The notes under the pieces are model-generated. The model did not search any database, had not been told where the DNA came from, and saw nothing but the letters and a program-made list of their open reading frames with translations. From Prevotella sp. (GTDB lineage: Bacteria; Bacteroidota; Bacteroidia; Bacteroidales; Bacteroidaceae), in assembly GCA_017430675.1 (NCBI GenBank), contig JAFRMM010000056.1, positions 1 through 30,920 on the forward strand: DNA of 30,920 nt, given 5' to 3'. Position numbers and translations under genes: made by a program. How positions within the stretch are numbered: position 1 is the first letter of the stretch; each line of letters starts with the position of its first letter. Below, piece after piece: positions 22,186 through 30,614 of the stretch.

Positions 22186-23614
22186 CTTGCAGGATTTGAT
22201 AGAGTCGTGGAATATCTACATACTTGCGCACATGCTCAGCGAGTTTATCGTACTGCTGTTGCTTATATTCGGCATAGTTCTGAACAGGTGTACTGATTGC
22301 GGCTTTGCCTTTTAGCAGATACTCTATGACAGGTGCGTTGTCGAGGAAACCATGAAAGTAAGTGCCTATACAATGGTCGGTCTGCAGGATGGACTGGTCG
22401 GTATCGCTGATGCCCTGATGAATCTCGTAGCCCTGACACTCTTGGCCTTCGAACAGGAAAGTGACCTGCCGGGTGGTCTTCTCCGGGGTCATGACGGTAT
22501 GGATGGGCAACAGGCCAAGACCTGGCAGACTGGCGAAAGAACCCTCGATGCTGTCGGGGTCTTCGACGGTGATGCCGAGCATCTGATAACCGCCACAGAT
22601 ACCTATCACCATCTTCCCGTCACGATGGGCACGGATGATAGCCTGCGCACAACCGTTCCTGCGCAGTTCGATAAGATCGTCCAAGGTAGCCTTTGTGCCT
22701 GGCAGAATAATGATATCCGCCCGACCGATATCAGAAATATTATTCGTATAGAAGAGATTGACACGAGGGTCACGCTCCAAGACATCAAAATCCGTAAAGT
22801 TACTGATATGGCGCAGTAGCACCACCGCAACGTTCACCTTACCTTCCGCTAACTCGCGCCGTTTCTTTTCAAGGCTCACCGAGTCCTCTTCCTCGATATA
22901 GATGTCCTTATAATGAGGTACGACACCTAAGACGGGTACACCACAGATATCCTCCAGCATCTTACGGCCTTTCTCAAAGAGCCTCATGTCACCACGGAAC
23001 TTATTGATGATGATGCCCTTGATGCGCCTACGGTCCTCGGGGGACTGCAACATGATGCTGCCATAGACGGAGGCAAAGACGCCACCTCTATCGATGTCAC
23101 CCACCAGGATGACGTCAGCAGCGGCATGCCGTGCCATCGGCAGATTCACCAGATCCGTATCGCGCAGGTTGATTTCCGAGATACTTCCCGCCCCCTCCAT
23201 CACGATGGGATTATATCGGGCAGCCAAACGGTCGAAGGCTTCACACACCTCCTTACGGAAATCGATATCTGACACCCCCCTTCTCCAATAGTCATAGGCA
23301 TTGCGATTGCCGATGGGCTTGCCGTTCAGCACCACTTGCGAGGTATGGTCACTCTGGGGCTTCAGCAGGAGCGGGTTCATGTCCGTATGGCACGGTATGT
23401 CTGCTGCCTCGGCCTGTACGGCCTGTGCACGTCCTATCTCCAGACCCTCCGGCGTGGCATAAGAATTAAGCGCCATATTCTGTGCCTTGAAGGGAGCAGG
23501 ACTGTAGCCGTCCTGCCTGAAAATACGGCACAGGGCTGTTGCTATGACGCTCTTGCCGACGTCGCTGCCAGTACCTGCCAGCATCACGGGATGTAGTTTA
23601 ACCGATGATTTCAT
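22178..23614 (-). CDS. cobQ: Cobyric acid synthase (glutamine-dependent)
   Basis: A 478-residue enzyme amidating four side chains (b, d, e, g) of adenosylcobyrinic acid a,c-diamide. The P-loop-like GTGSDVGKS is at 14-22, the dethiobiotin-synthetase-like half follows, then VMEGAGSISEINL and GDIDRGGVFAS. The glutamine amidotransferase half has Cys340 in GICGGYQMLG and His421 in GTYFHG. The start at 23614 gives the usual N-terminus and overlaps cbiA by 17 bases. A frame extending to 23863 adds 83 residues that merely shadow cbiA in another frame and is rejected. Also called cbiP. Confidence 0.96.
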   Translation of the reverse strand: MKSSVKLHPVMLAGTGSDVGKSVIATALCRIFRQDGYSPAPFKAQNMALNSYATPEGLEIGRAQAVQAEAADIPCHTDMNPLLLKPQSDHTSQVVLNGKPIGNRNAYDYWRRGVSDIDFRKEVCEAFDRLAARYNPIVMEGAGSISEINLRDTDLVNLPMARHAAADVILVGDIDRGGVFASVYGSIMLQSPEDRRRIKGIIINKFRGDMRLFEKGRKMLEDICGVPVLGVVPHYKDIYIEEEDSVSLEKKRRELAEGKVNVAVVLLRHISNFTDFDVLERDPRVNLFYTNNISDIGRADIIILPGTKATLDDLIELRRNGCAQAIIRAHRDGKMVIGICGGYQMLGITVEDPDSIEGSFASLPGLGLLPIHTVMTPEKTTRQVTFLFEGQECQGYEIHQGISDTDQSILQTDHCIGTYFHGFLDNAPVIEYLLKGKAAISTPVQNYAEYKQQQYDKLAEHVRKYVDIPRLYQILQDD

Positions 23615-24866
23615 ACAGATGCGTGTAACTTGCAAAGACATTCTTGTACCTGAATACTGGGGTCGATACGGGTTCGCCCTTGGCATTATAGACCTGGGTA
23701 ACCGACTGTGGACTATCACCCATAAACTGTGTATAGTGGAACTCATGCCCCCGGTATTCCTTATCGTCGAGCACAAACTGGCGATAGCCCAACGACAGTT
23801 TCCTGTCTGCCTTTCGGGCCGTGATGGTGTATGGCAGCACACCGCACATCGGATACTTCCCATCGTCCGTCACGATCTTCTCGCAGAGATACATCATGCC
23901 GCCACACTCTGCCTGGATCCGTCCGCCTCGTTCTGCATATTCCTTAATCGCCTTCCTGCAATCCTCATTTCCAACGAGTGCCTCCAGATGCTTTTCCGGA
24001 TAGCCACCGGGGAGATAAAGCAGATCGACGCCCTCCAATGCTGGCACCTCCGTCTCAGGGTCGAAGAACCGGACATCCTCAAAGTGGTCTGTCATCTCCT
24101 GATAGATAAAGGAGAACGACTCCATATTCCTGGCTACAACAAGCCGTAACCTCGCGGGCAACGAGCCGTCATCTCGTGGGCAACGAGCCGTCATCTCGTT
24201 AAAGGTGAGCAACCGTCTCCAATTGACGTACTTTTCCAACAGGCCAACGAGTTCATGATGATCTGTTTCCTCCGAGAAGTCAAGGCCTAAGTATCTTGAG
24301 CCTTGTTCCAGCACGGTCTGCTTGGGCAGATAGCCCAAACACTCTATGCCAAGGTCATCGCACACCTCCTTTAGCATCCGATAGTGCCGCTCGGAGCCCA
24401 CCTTATTAAATATGACACCACGGATGTGCACGTCTTTCCTGAAGTTGATAAAGCCCTGCAACAGCGGCGCCATCGAATAGGCTGCCGACTTTGCATCGAC
24501 CACCAGCACTACGGGAATACCCAGTGTGGCTGCAATCTCTGCCGAAGAGCCCTTGTCACGGTCGTAGCCGTCGAAGAGTCCCATCATCCCTTCCACGATA
24601 CAGACATCGGCACCGGCACCATAGCGGGCAAACAATTCCTGCACGTGCTCCCTCGAGGCCATAAACGTGTCGAGGTTGATGCTAGGCTGTCCGCACACAG
24701 TCTCATGGAACTTCGTATCGATATAGTCAGGCCCGCACTTGAACGGTTGCACCTTCACGCCTTTCTGCGCGAGCAATGCCATCAGTCCCCTGGCAATCGT
24801 CGTCTTGCCGGAGCCGCTGGCCGGTGCCGCAATCATAAAGGCCGTCTTAGATATCATCATACACAT
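23598..24866 (-). CDS. cbiA: Cobyrinate a,c-diamide synthase
   Basis: A 422-residue enzyme that amidates carboxylates a and c of cobyrinic acid using glutamine and ATP. The P-loop APASGSGKTT is near 14-23, VEGMMGLFDGYDRDKGSSAE follows, and the amidotransferase half has Cys321 in AECGGMMYL and His416 in SYTHLY. It opens the minus-strand cobalamin operon. The linker at ~223-240 is encoded by tandem 22-bp units (24156-24199 plus a diverged third copy), unusual but tolerated in a variable region. The start could be ATG 24866, 24860 or 24857, all only a few bases from the predicted transcription start. Confidence 0.94.
   Translation of the reverse strand: MCMMISKTAFMIAAPASGSGKTTIARGLMALLAQKGVKVQPFKCGPDYIDTKFHETVCGQPSINLDTFMASREHVQELFARYGAGADVCIVEGMMGLFDGYDRDKGSSAEIAATLGIPVVLVVDAKSAAYSMAPLLQGFINFRKDVHIRGVIFNKVGSERHYRMLKEVCDDLGIECLGYLPKQTVLEQGSRYLGLDFSEETDHHELVGLLEKYVNWRRLLTFNEMTARCPRDDGSLPARLRLVVARNMESFSFIYQEMTDHFEDVRFFDPETEVPALEGVDLLYLPGGYPEKHLEALVGNEDCRKAIKEYAERGGRIQAECGGMMYLCEKIVTDDGKYPMCGVLPYTITARKADRKLSLGYRQFVLDDKEYRGHEFHYTQFMGDSPQSVTQVYNAKGEPVSTPVFRYKNVFASYTHLYEIIG
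24134..24199. repeat. 22-bp tandem repeat inside cbiA
   Basis: GGGCAACGAGCCGTCATCTCGT occurs at 24156-24177 and again identically at 24178-24199, with a diverged third unit at about 24134-24155. Three 22-bp units keep the reading frame (66 bases), although a single unit would not. They encode the variable linker between the two CbiA domains. Confidence 0.7.
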
Positions 24867-24876
24867 GATTTTGGTG

Positions 24877-24884
24877 CAAAATTA
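24877..24884 (-). promoter_or_regulatory. -7 element of the cbiA operon promoter
   Basis: The minus strand reads TAATTTTG followed by CACC, a full -7 match. The box ends only 10 bases before ATG 24866, giving a leader of zero to a few bases. There is therefore no room for a riboswitch on this side; only the divergent btuB side has one. Confidence 0.7.
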
Positions 24885-24927
24885 AAAAAAATCCATGAAT
24901 TATGCATCGACTATGAATAAAAAGTTG

Positions 24928-24935
24928 TATCTTTG
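24928..24935 (+). promoter_or_regulatory. -7 element for the riboswitch-btuB operon
   Basis: TATCTTTG followed by TCG matches TAnnTTTG. It lies just before the cobalamin riboswitch, and no good -33 TTG is visible at 19-20 bases upstream. It diverges from the cbiA promoter 44 bases away. Confidence 0.65.
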
Positions 24936-24949
24936 TCGCCAAATCATGG

Positions 24950-25112
24950 CAATCTGTGCGGCCGAAGCCGCCTGATGTAAGGGAATCCGGTGAGAGTCCG
25001 GAACTGTACCTGCAGCTGTAATCCCCCTTAGAAGGGTCTGCTTGTATAACGCCACTGACAGGAAGTCGGGAAGGTAAAGCAGACCGGGGAGAGTCAGAAG
25101 ACCTGCCGAAGA
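24950..25112 (+). ncRNA. Cobalamin riboswitch (adenosyl- or methylcobalamin type)
   Basis: The conserved core is recognisable: AAGGGAATCCGGTGAGAGTC near 24979-24998, then CTGTACCTGCAGCTGTAAT, then GCCACTGACAGGAAGTCGGG with AAGG near 25051-25074, and the B12 box AGTCAGAAGACCTGCC at 25092-25107. In Bacteroidetes these elements lie upstream of corrinoid-uptake operons and usually repress translation or transcription when cobalamin is bound. The start codon follows at 25159, about 50 bases after the box, so the expression platform lies between 25108 and 25158; an RBS-sequestering mechanism is inferred. Confidence 0.93.
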
Positions 25113-25158
25113 CAAGAAGTACGTCCGTTCAGGAGTTAGCGGTGCGGAAAAAGAGAAA

Positions 25159-27315
25159 ATGATGAGAATTAGATTCGCTATTGGCCTTTGGCTATTGGCA
25201 GCCGTTTCGTTGGCACAGACTGATATCTGGCGTTCTGACAGTCTGCAGGAAGTGGTGGTGACGGGTACCGGTACCCAGCACCTGTTAAAGAATGCACCTG
25301 TACAGACGGAGGTGATCACCAGTAAGATGCTTCGTAACTATGGTGGTCGGAGTCTGCAGGATATCCTTGCAGGTCTGACGGCTTCGTTTGCCTTCAGTGA
25401 GGATGATATGGGATCACAGATGCAACTTAACGGTCTGGGGAATGACTATATCCTCGTGCTCATCGACGGTAAGCGTATCCATGGGGATGTGGGCGGACAG
25501 AATGACCTTTCGCTCATCGATCCGCAGAACATTGAGAAGATAGAGATCGTGAAGGGCGCTTCGAGTGCACTTTATGGCTCGGATGCGATCGCAGGTGTGA
25601 TCAATGTCATCACGAAGAAGCACAACGAAGGCCTGCTCGTGGAGAATACCACACGTGGTGGCAGTTATGGTGATCTGCGCCAGCACAATGGTCTGGGCAT
25701 TGCCATTGGTAAGTTCAAGAGTTATACGAATTTCCAGTTGCAACACTCTGACGGTTGGCAGAACACGGCGACGGAAGACCCCAGCAGGACGGAATTCCTG
25801 ATTACCGATTCGCGGAATATGACTGTGAACCGTCATACGAACTGGCAGGTGTCGGAGCGTCTGACCTATGAGCCCGTGAGGAATCTGGAACTCTATGCCG
25901 AGGGCAGCACCTATTGGAAACGCATCTACCGTCCATGTGGCAAATACGCAGCGGTGGATGTGAAGACCTATGATCTGGAATACCGTAACCAGAGTCTGGC
26001 GGCTGGCGGCAGGTGGTTGCATGGATTGACGGGAAACAAGACCGACGCCATCACGCTCGATGTGAACTGGGACCGTCACGCGTACTATTATTATTATACG
26101 GACATCACATTGACTGACGGTTATGATCCCCATGGCAATTTCACACCATATTATCCCTATTTCCCTGATGACGAGGAACTGCAGAGTGACCAGCGCCGTA
26201 TCATGGCCCACCTGAAGGGTATCTTCTCTTTACCTTATGAGAATCGCCTGAGTGGTGGCCTGGAGTGGCGTTACGACTATCTGGAGGCACCGATGCGCGT
26301 GGATGGTGGTGTGGCCAGGGATAACACTGAGGCGGCCTATGTGCAGGATGAGTGGCACCATGCCTTCAGTCCGAAGGTGGCTATGAATATCACGGGAGGA
26401 CTGCGACTGAACCAGAACATGCAGTTTGGCTTCCGGCTCACGCCGAAGATCTCAGGCATGCTCTCCTTAGGTGAAAACATCCGTCTGCGCGCCACCTGGA
26501 GCCAGGGCTTCAAGACACCCACACCGAAGGAGCAGAGTTACCGTTATGTGAAGTATATGAGCGGCACCTATCTCTATCTGGGCAACGAGAACCTGACGCC
26601 TCAGACCTCGAATTACTACGCCGTCAGTGGTGAGTACAACTGGCAGGGGCTGAACGTGACCGTGACGGGCTATATTAATAATGTGGATAATATGATCACG
26701 CTGGTGACCATTCCCAACAGTCAGGCTCCAGCGGAGTATATCATCAAATACGACCCGGTGAAGACGCGCCAATATCAAAATCTCGAGACGGCAGAGACCA
26801 AGGGTATCGATGTCAGTGTGCGCTATCGTATCAATAGTGAGTGGATGCTTGGTGGCAGTTATAGTTATCTGGATACCGATGCCAGGCAATACGACTCAAC
26901 CCACGACAAACTCAAAGATGTCGTCATCGACGGAACGGCCCATCATAAAGGCAGTTGGTTTGCCACCTGGAACCATGATGTCTCGAAGAAATATCGTCTG
27001 GGTGCTGGTCTTTACGGCAGGATGTCGAGCAAGCGCTACTATCAGATTGATGGTGATGGCAAGGGCTACCAGATCTGGCGTGTCGCCACGAACCACGAAT
27101 TTCCCGTCAGCAAGAAATGGCTGTTCCGTGTCGAGGCTGGTATCGACAACATCTTCAACTATGTGGATGATACGCCCCACGGTCTGCATCTGGGCACTAC
27201 CACCCCAGGGCGCACGATCTACGGTACGCTGACCATCCGCTTCAGCCAAGGTAAGAAATTGAGATTCACTGACAATAAGTCTAATTTTAAAACAAATGAC
27301 AATGAAACAGATTAA
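25159..27315 (+). CDS. btuB: TonB-dependent corrinoid receptor (BtuB-like)
   Basis: A 718-residue outer-membrane receptor. A signal peptide (~1-19, ending VSLAQ) is followed by a TonB-box-like LQEVVVTGTGTQ near 29-40, the plug (~40-150, with NDYILVLIDGKRI, IVKGASSALYGSDAIAGVIN) and a 22-strand barrel ending YGTLTIRFSQG. A hydrophilic tail follows the last strand. The cobalamin riboswitch directly upstream identifies corrinoids as the likely ligand. Its end overlaps the cbiK start by ~14 bases. No carboxypeptidase-like domain is present, as is usual for BtuB. Confidence 0.92.
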   Translation: MMRIRFAIGLWLLAAVSLAQTDIWRSDSLQEVVVTGTGTQHLLKNAPVQTEVITSKMLRNYGGRSLQDILAGLTASFAFSEDDMGSQMQLNGLGNDYILVLIDGKRIHGDVGGQNDLSLIDPQNIEKIEIVKGASSALYGSDAIAGVINVITKKHNEGLLVENTTRGGSYGDLRQHNGLGIAIGKFKSYTNFQLQHSDGWQNTATEDPSRTEFLITDSRNMTVNRHTNWQVSERLTYEPVRNLELYAEGSTYWKRIYRPCGKYAAVDVKTYDLEYRNQSLAAGGRWLHGLTGNKTDAITLDVNWDRHAYYYYYTDITLTDGYDPHGNFTPYYPYFPDDEELQSDQRRIMAHLKGIFSLPYENRLSGGLEWRYDYLEAPMRVDGGVARDNTEAAYVQDEWHHAFSPKVAMNITGGLRLNQNMQFGFRLTPKISGMLSLGENIRLRATWSQGFKTPTPKEQSYRYVKYMSGTYLYLGNENLTPQTSNYYAVSGEYNWQGLNVTVTGYINNVDNMITLVTIPNSQAPAEYIIKYDPVKTRQYQNLETAETKGIDVSVRYRINSEWMLGGSYSYLDTDARQYDSTHDKLKDVVIDGTAHHKGSWFATWNHDVSKKYRLGAGLYGRMSSKRYYQIDGDGKGYQIWRVATNHEFPVSKKWLFRVEAGIDNIFNYVDDTPHGLHLGTTTPGRTIYGTLTIRFSQGKKLRFTDNKSNFKTNDNETD

Positions 27316-28489
27316 GTATCTGGTGATGGCATTCGCAGCAGTTTGCCTCACCGCAGGTCTCACTTCTTGTGAAAAGGAAAAAGAAGTAGAGAAAATCGTA
27401 GAGGTTCCCGTAGAGGTTCCCGTTGAGAAAACTGACACTGTGACGGTAATCCAGAAAGACACCGTGACGGTGATCGACGAAAGCAACTGGGCAAGGTACC
27501 AGAAGATCGTTACCGATGATGTGAAAGCCAACAAGAAGCACAATAAGGTGATTCTGCTCGTGGCCTTCGGTTGTACCTGGGAGCAGGGCTTCAATGCCTT
27601 CGACACGACCATCAAGGCTTATCAGGCCCAGTTCGCCAACTACGACGTGTTCCTGAGTTACTCTTCAGCCATCTGTATCAACCGTGCTGCAGCCGGTGAG
27701 AACGGTGTGATCCGCAACTACTACGCTCCTCCTTTCTGGCTCAATGCTTTTGCCGACAAGGATGTACAGTATAGCGAGATCGTCGTTCAGTCGCTGCAAG
27801 TGATTCCCGGTGAGGAATATACCCGTGTGATCAACTACATCAAGGACTTCGCCAACAATGCCAATGGTGACCTCGACGACGAGTATCTGTCTCAGGTGGA
27901 ACTGAAACTCGGTGTGCCCCTGCTTCAGGATGGAGATGCTGACGTGAAGTTGGTGGCTAAGGAACTGAATGCCCTCTACAGCGACTATGCCGCTGAGGGT
28001 GTGATGGCCTTCATGGGTCATGGTAACCCCGATTCATACGACACCTATAAGGCTAATGTACGCTATACCGAACTAGAGACAGAACTGCAGACCTACAGTC
28101 CGAACTACTTTGTAGGTACTGTGGATATGATGGGTAACTTCAAGACGAACGTCTGGGCCCGTATGACTGCCGCAGGCTTTACCAGCGGTAAGGTGTATTG
28201 CACGCCTCTGATGTCTATCGACGGTGACCATGGTCACAATGATATGGCCGGCGATGATGATGACAACTGGGAAGATGGTGTCGGCTTCACTCCTAACGAG
28301 GAGGGTGAGGTAGAGGATACCTCTTGGAAGATGTACTTCCAGCACCTGGGTTATGAGTGCAACGACGACACGATGATTGAGTTTGGTCTGCTGGAGTTGC
28401 CCACCATCCTTCAGGTATGGATGAACCACACGCAGGATGCTATCGACGGTGAGCCCTTGGACTACTACCATTCCAAGAATCCTGAGTAA
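27302..28489 (+). CDS. cbiK: CbiK-type cobaltochelatase lipoprotein
   Basis: A 395-residue lipoprotein counted from ATG 27302 (27296 is an alternative giving two more residues). The signal ends in GLTSC (Cys23), followed by an acidic linker with repeated VEVP and DTVTVI units, then a sirohydrochlorin cobaltochelatase-like domain. FMGHGNP holds His240, GTVDMMG has Asp275 where the family usually has Glu, and GDHGHNDMAGDDDDNW matches the CbiK GDH.xNDMA motif with His310. Anchoring in an envelope membrane and placement between two BtuB-like receptors suggest a role in metal or tetrapyrrole handling outside the cytosol, rather than simple cytosolic cobalt insertion; that is inference from context. 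Confidence 0.88.
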   Translation: MKQIKYLVMAFAAVCLTAGLTSCEKEKEVEKIVEVPVEVPVEKTDTVTVIQKDTVTVIDESNWARYQKIVTDDVKANKKHNKVILLVAFGCTWEQGFNAFDTTIKAYQAQFANYDVFLSYSSAICINRAAAGENGVIRNYYAPPFWLNAFADKDVQYSEIVVQSLQVIPGEEYTRVINYIKDFANNANGDLDDEYLSQVELKLGVPLLQDGDADVKLVAKELNALYSDYAAEGVMAFMGHGNPDSYDTYKANVRYTELETELQTYSPNYFVGTVDMMGNFKTNVWARMTAAGFTSGKVYCTPLMSIDGDHGHNDMAGDDDDNWEDGVGFTPNEEGEVEDTSWKMYFQHLGYECNDDTMIEFGLLELPTILQVWMNHTQDAIDGEPLDYYHSKNPE

Positions 28490-28499
28490 TTCTCTCTCA

Positions 28500-30572
28500 A
28501 TGTATAAGAAACTATTTGTCTTAGTAGTGGCACTCCTTTCGGGGAGTGCCACTTTTCCCCAGATCCACACGATGACTCGTAAAGACTCATCTGTCGTGGA
28601 TCGTTCCTATAATCTAAACCCCGTGGTGGTCACAGGTTCCGGTCACCACCAGCGTCTGAAAAGCACAGCCACGCCTGTCCACGTGCTCTCCAGTCAGGAG
28701 ATCCGCGAACAGGGCATCGCCACCTTCGACGGTGCCTTGACACGGATGATGCCGCAGGTGTCGATGGCACCCAGTTCGATGGGTACCTTCCTGCGTCTCA
28801 ACGGCTTGGGCAACAAGTATATCCTGATCCTGATCAACGGTCAAAAACTCAATGGCGACATCTCGAACAATGTCGATCTGAACCGTATCAATATGAGCCG
28901 TGTGAAACGTATCGAGGTGCTCGACGGAGCCGCCTCCTCACTCTATGGTTCTGACGCCATTGCAGGTGTCGTCAATATCATCACCGACCAGCCGACTCAA
29001 CAACTCGTCAGTGTCACAAGCGACACCCGCGTGTCGGGACATGGCGTACTGACGGAAAGTGTCAATCTTGATATCTATACCAAAGGCTTCGGCTCTTACA
29101 CCTCGTTTACACACGACCGGGCCGATAGTTATCGAAACAACGATCTGGAATACATCAAGGGCTCAGATACTGAGACCCAGAAGAGCATTGCCCCCCTGTT
29201 TACGGGCTATCGCTCCAACATCATCGGTCAGAAATTCACCTATGCCCCCAACGAGCATTTAGCGCTCAATGCGGGCTTAGACTATTCATATAAGATCACC
29301 GACCGTCCTGAAAGCCAGGAGGATGTCACTGGCGGACTCGACTATGAGATGCGGTACAAGGGACTCCGCTGGAACCTCGGTGGTATCTACAAATTTACGG
29401 CCAGGAACTCCCTTCAGGCAAACTTCACCGTCGATCATTTCCGCTATGGTAAGGAATACGATGTGGCGACGAACGACTATGCCGTGGGCGACTATGTGCA
29501 GTCGAAGAAACAGCGTATGATGGACGGTGAGGTGAAGGCCATTCTCGGACTGACGACCAACTCCACCACCATCATCGGAGCCGACTGGCGCAAGGATTAC
29601 CTCAACGCCACCTCAGGCGACATCGATGAACAGGCCTATACCCTAGCCGCCTACGCCCAGCACGAGATGAAACTCTTTCAGGATCTCACCGCTACGTTGG
29701 GACTACGTCTGACGCATCATGAGACCTTCAATAACCATCTCACGCCAAAGGCTACACTGATGTATGCCCCAGGGAACTTCCGTTTCCGTGTTACCTATTC
29801 CTCAGGTTTCCGTGCCCCTGGTCTCGATGAACTCTACTATCACTATTTCTCCGTGAATCGAGGCAAACCGCAGATCAGTTTCGGTAATCAGGACCTGAAA
29901 CCTGAGAAGAGCAACTACTTCTCCCTGAATGCCGAGTATCGTACACAGGTGGTTGCCGTGAGTGTGACAGGCTTCCTGAACCGCATCAACGACATGGTGG
30001 TGAAGCAGAACGTACCCGTCGATGATGCCAGTAGGTCGATGCTCATGAAGGAGTTCCCTGAGATGACGCAGGATCAGGCCGACAAACTGGTGAATTATGC
30101 CCTCTATCAGAACAGTGACAAGGGTGATGTGAAAGGCGTGCAGGTGAATCTCTCGGCGAACATCTTCCGAGGATTCAACCTCTCTGCCAACTATGCCTAT
30201 ACATACGCCAGGACGAAGAGTGAGGAAGAGTGGACGGTCTTGGAACGCAGCATCCGTCATACAGCCACTGTCAATGCCAACTACCATCATGCATGGGGAA
30301 GATATGGCCTGAATGTCAACCTGAACGGCCGTCTGCAATCGAAGACCTATTATACAGGTACTTATGAGGATGCACCCGGCTTTGGCATTTGGAACCTCCA
30401 TACCACGCATAGTTTCGATGTGGCGAAGTGGGCATATCTTGAACCCGGCATCGGAATCGACAATCTGTTTAATAAGGTGGATAACCGCATCGACTCTTCC
30501 ACTCGTAAGTATGCCCTCTATTCGCCAGGCCGTATGCTGGTCGTTAGTCTGAAAGTCAAGTTTAAGCAGTAA
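28500..30572 (+). CDS. TonB-dependent receptor, BtuB-like (second)
   Basis: A 690-residue receptor counted from ATG 28500, 10 bases after the cbiK stop. Signal peptide (~1-20, ending GSATFPQ), TonB-box-like LNPVVVTGSG, plug (~40-155, with NKYILILINGQKLNGD and VLDGAASSLYGSDAIAGVVN) and a barrel ending LVVSLKVKFKQ. It is clearly a paralogue of the receptor at 25159 but well diverged. Co-transcription behind the riboswitch suggests a corrinoid or precursor substrate, perhaps a different one from the first receptor. A start at 28437 would lie inside cbiK and is rejected. Confidence 0.9.
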   Translation: MYKKLFVLVVALLSGSATFPQIHTMTRKDSSVVDRSYNLNPVVVTGSGHHQRLKSTATPVHVLSSQEIREQGIATFDGALTRMMPQVSMAPSSMGTFLRLNGLGNKYILILINGQKLNGDISNNVDLNRINMSRVKRIEVLDGAASSLYGSDAIAGVVNIITDQPTQQLVSVTSDTRVSGHGVLTESVNLDIYTKGFGSYTSFTHDRADSYRNNDLEYIKGSDTETQKSIAPLFTGYRSNIIGQKFTYAPNEHLALNAGLDYSYKITDRPESQEDVTGGLDYEMRYKGLRWNLGGIYKFTARNSLQANFTVDHFRYGKEYDVATNDYAVGDYVQSKKQRMMDGEVKAILGLTTNSTTIIGADWRKDYLNATSGDIDEQAYTLAAYAQHEMKLFQDLTATLGLRLTHHETFNNHLTPKATLMYAPGNFRFRVTYSSGFRAPGLDELYYHYFSVNRGKPQISFGNQDLKPEKSNYFSLNAEYRTQVVAVSVTGFLNRINDMVVKQNVPVDDASRSMLMKEFPEMTQDQADKLVNYALYQNSDKGDVKGVQVNLSANIFRGFNLSANYAYTYARTKSEEEWTVLERSIRHTATVNANYHHAWGRYGLNVNLNGRLQSKTYYTGTYEDAPGFGIWNLHTTHSFDVAKWAYLEPGIGIDNLFNKVDNRIDSSTRKYALYSPGRMLVVSLKVKFKQ

Positions 30573-30573
30573 T

Positions 30574-30592
30574 ATTTGGCACTTTGCCAAAT
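30574..30592 (+). terminator. Hairpin after the second receptor, overlapping the next promoter
   Basis: ATTTGGC (30574-30580) pairs perfectly with GCCAAAT (30586-30592) around a 5-base loop, immediately after the receptor stop codon. The following sequence is TTATACTA, only weakly T-rich. It overlaps the -33 TTG of the next promoter, so it could equally be an operator. Confidence 0.5.
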
Positions 30593-30606
30593 TTATACTA
30601 TCTTTG
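30576..30606 (+). promoter_or_regulatory. Promoter of the cobJ/cbiH-like gene, near-leaderless
   Basis: TTG at 30576-30578, a 20-base spacer, then TATCTTTG at 30599-30606. The start codon at 30615 is 8 bases past the box, so the leader should be zero to a few bases. Confidence 0.65.
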
Positions 30607-30614
30607 TCATCGAT

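Noticed and set aside
23615..23863. 83-residue N-terminal extension of cobQ
   Set aside because: It lies wholly within cbiA in another frame and reads as a Cys/Arg/Ser-rich shadow before the true N-terminus.
24134..24199. CRISPR-like repeat in cbiA
   Set aside because: The units are directly adjacent with no spacers and lie inside an intact reading frame.
28437..28499. Upstream start for the second receptor gene
   Set aside because: It would overlap cbiK by ~50 bases and precede a clear signal peptide that begins at ATG 28500.
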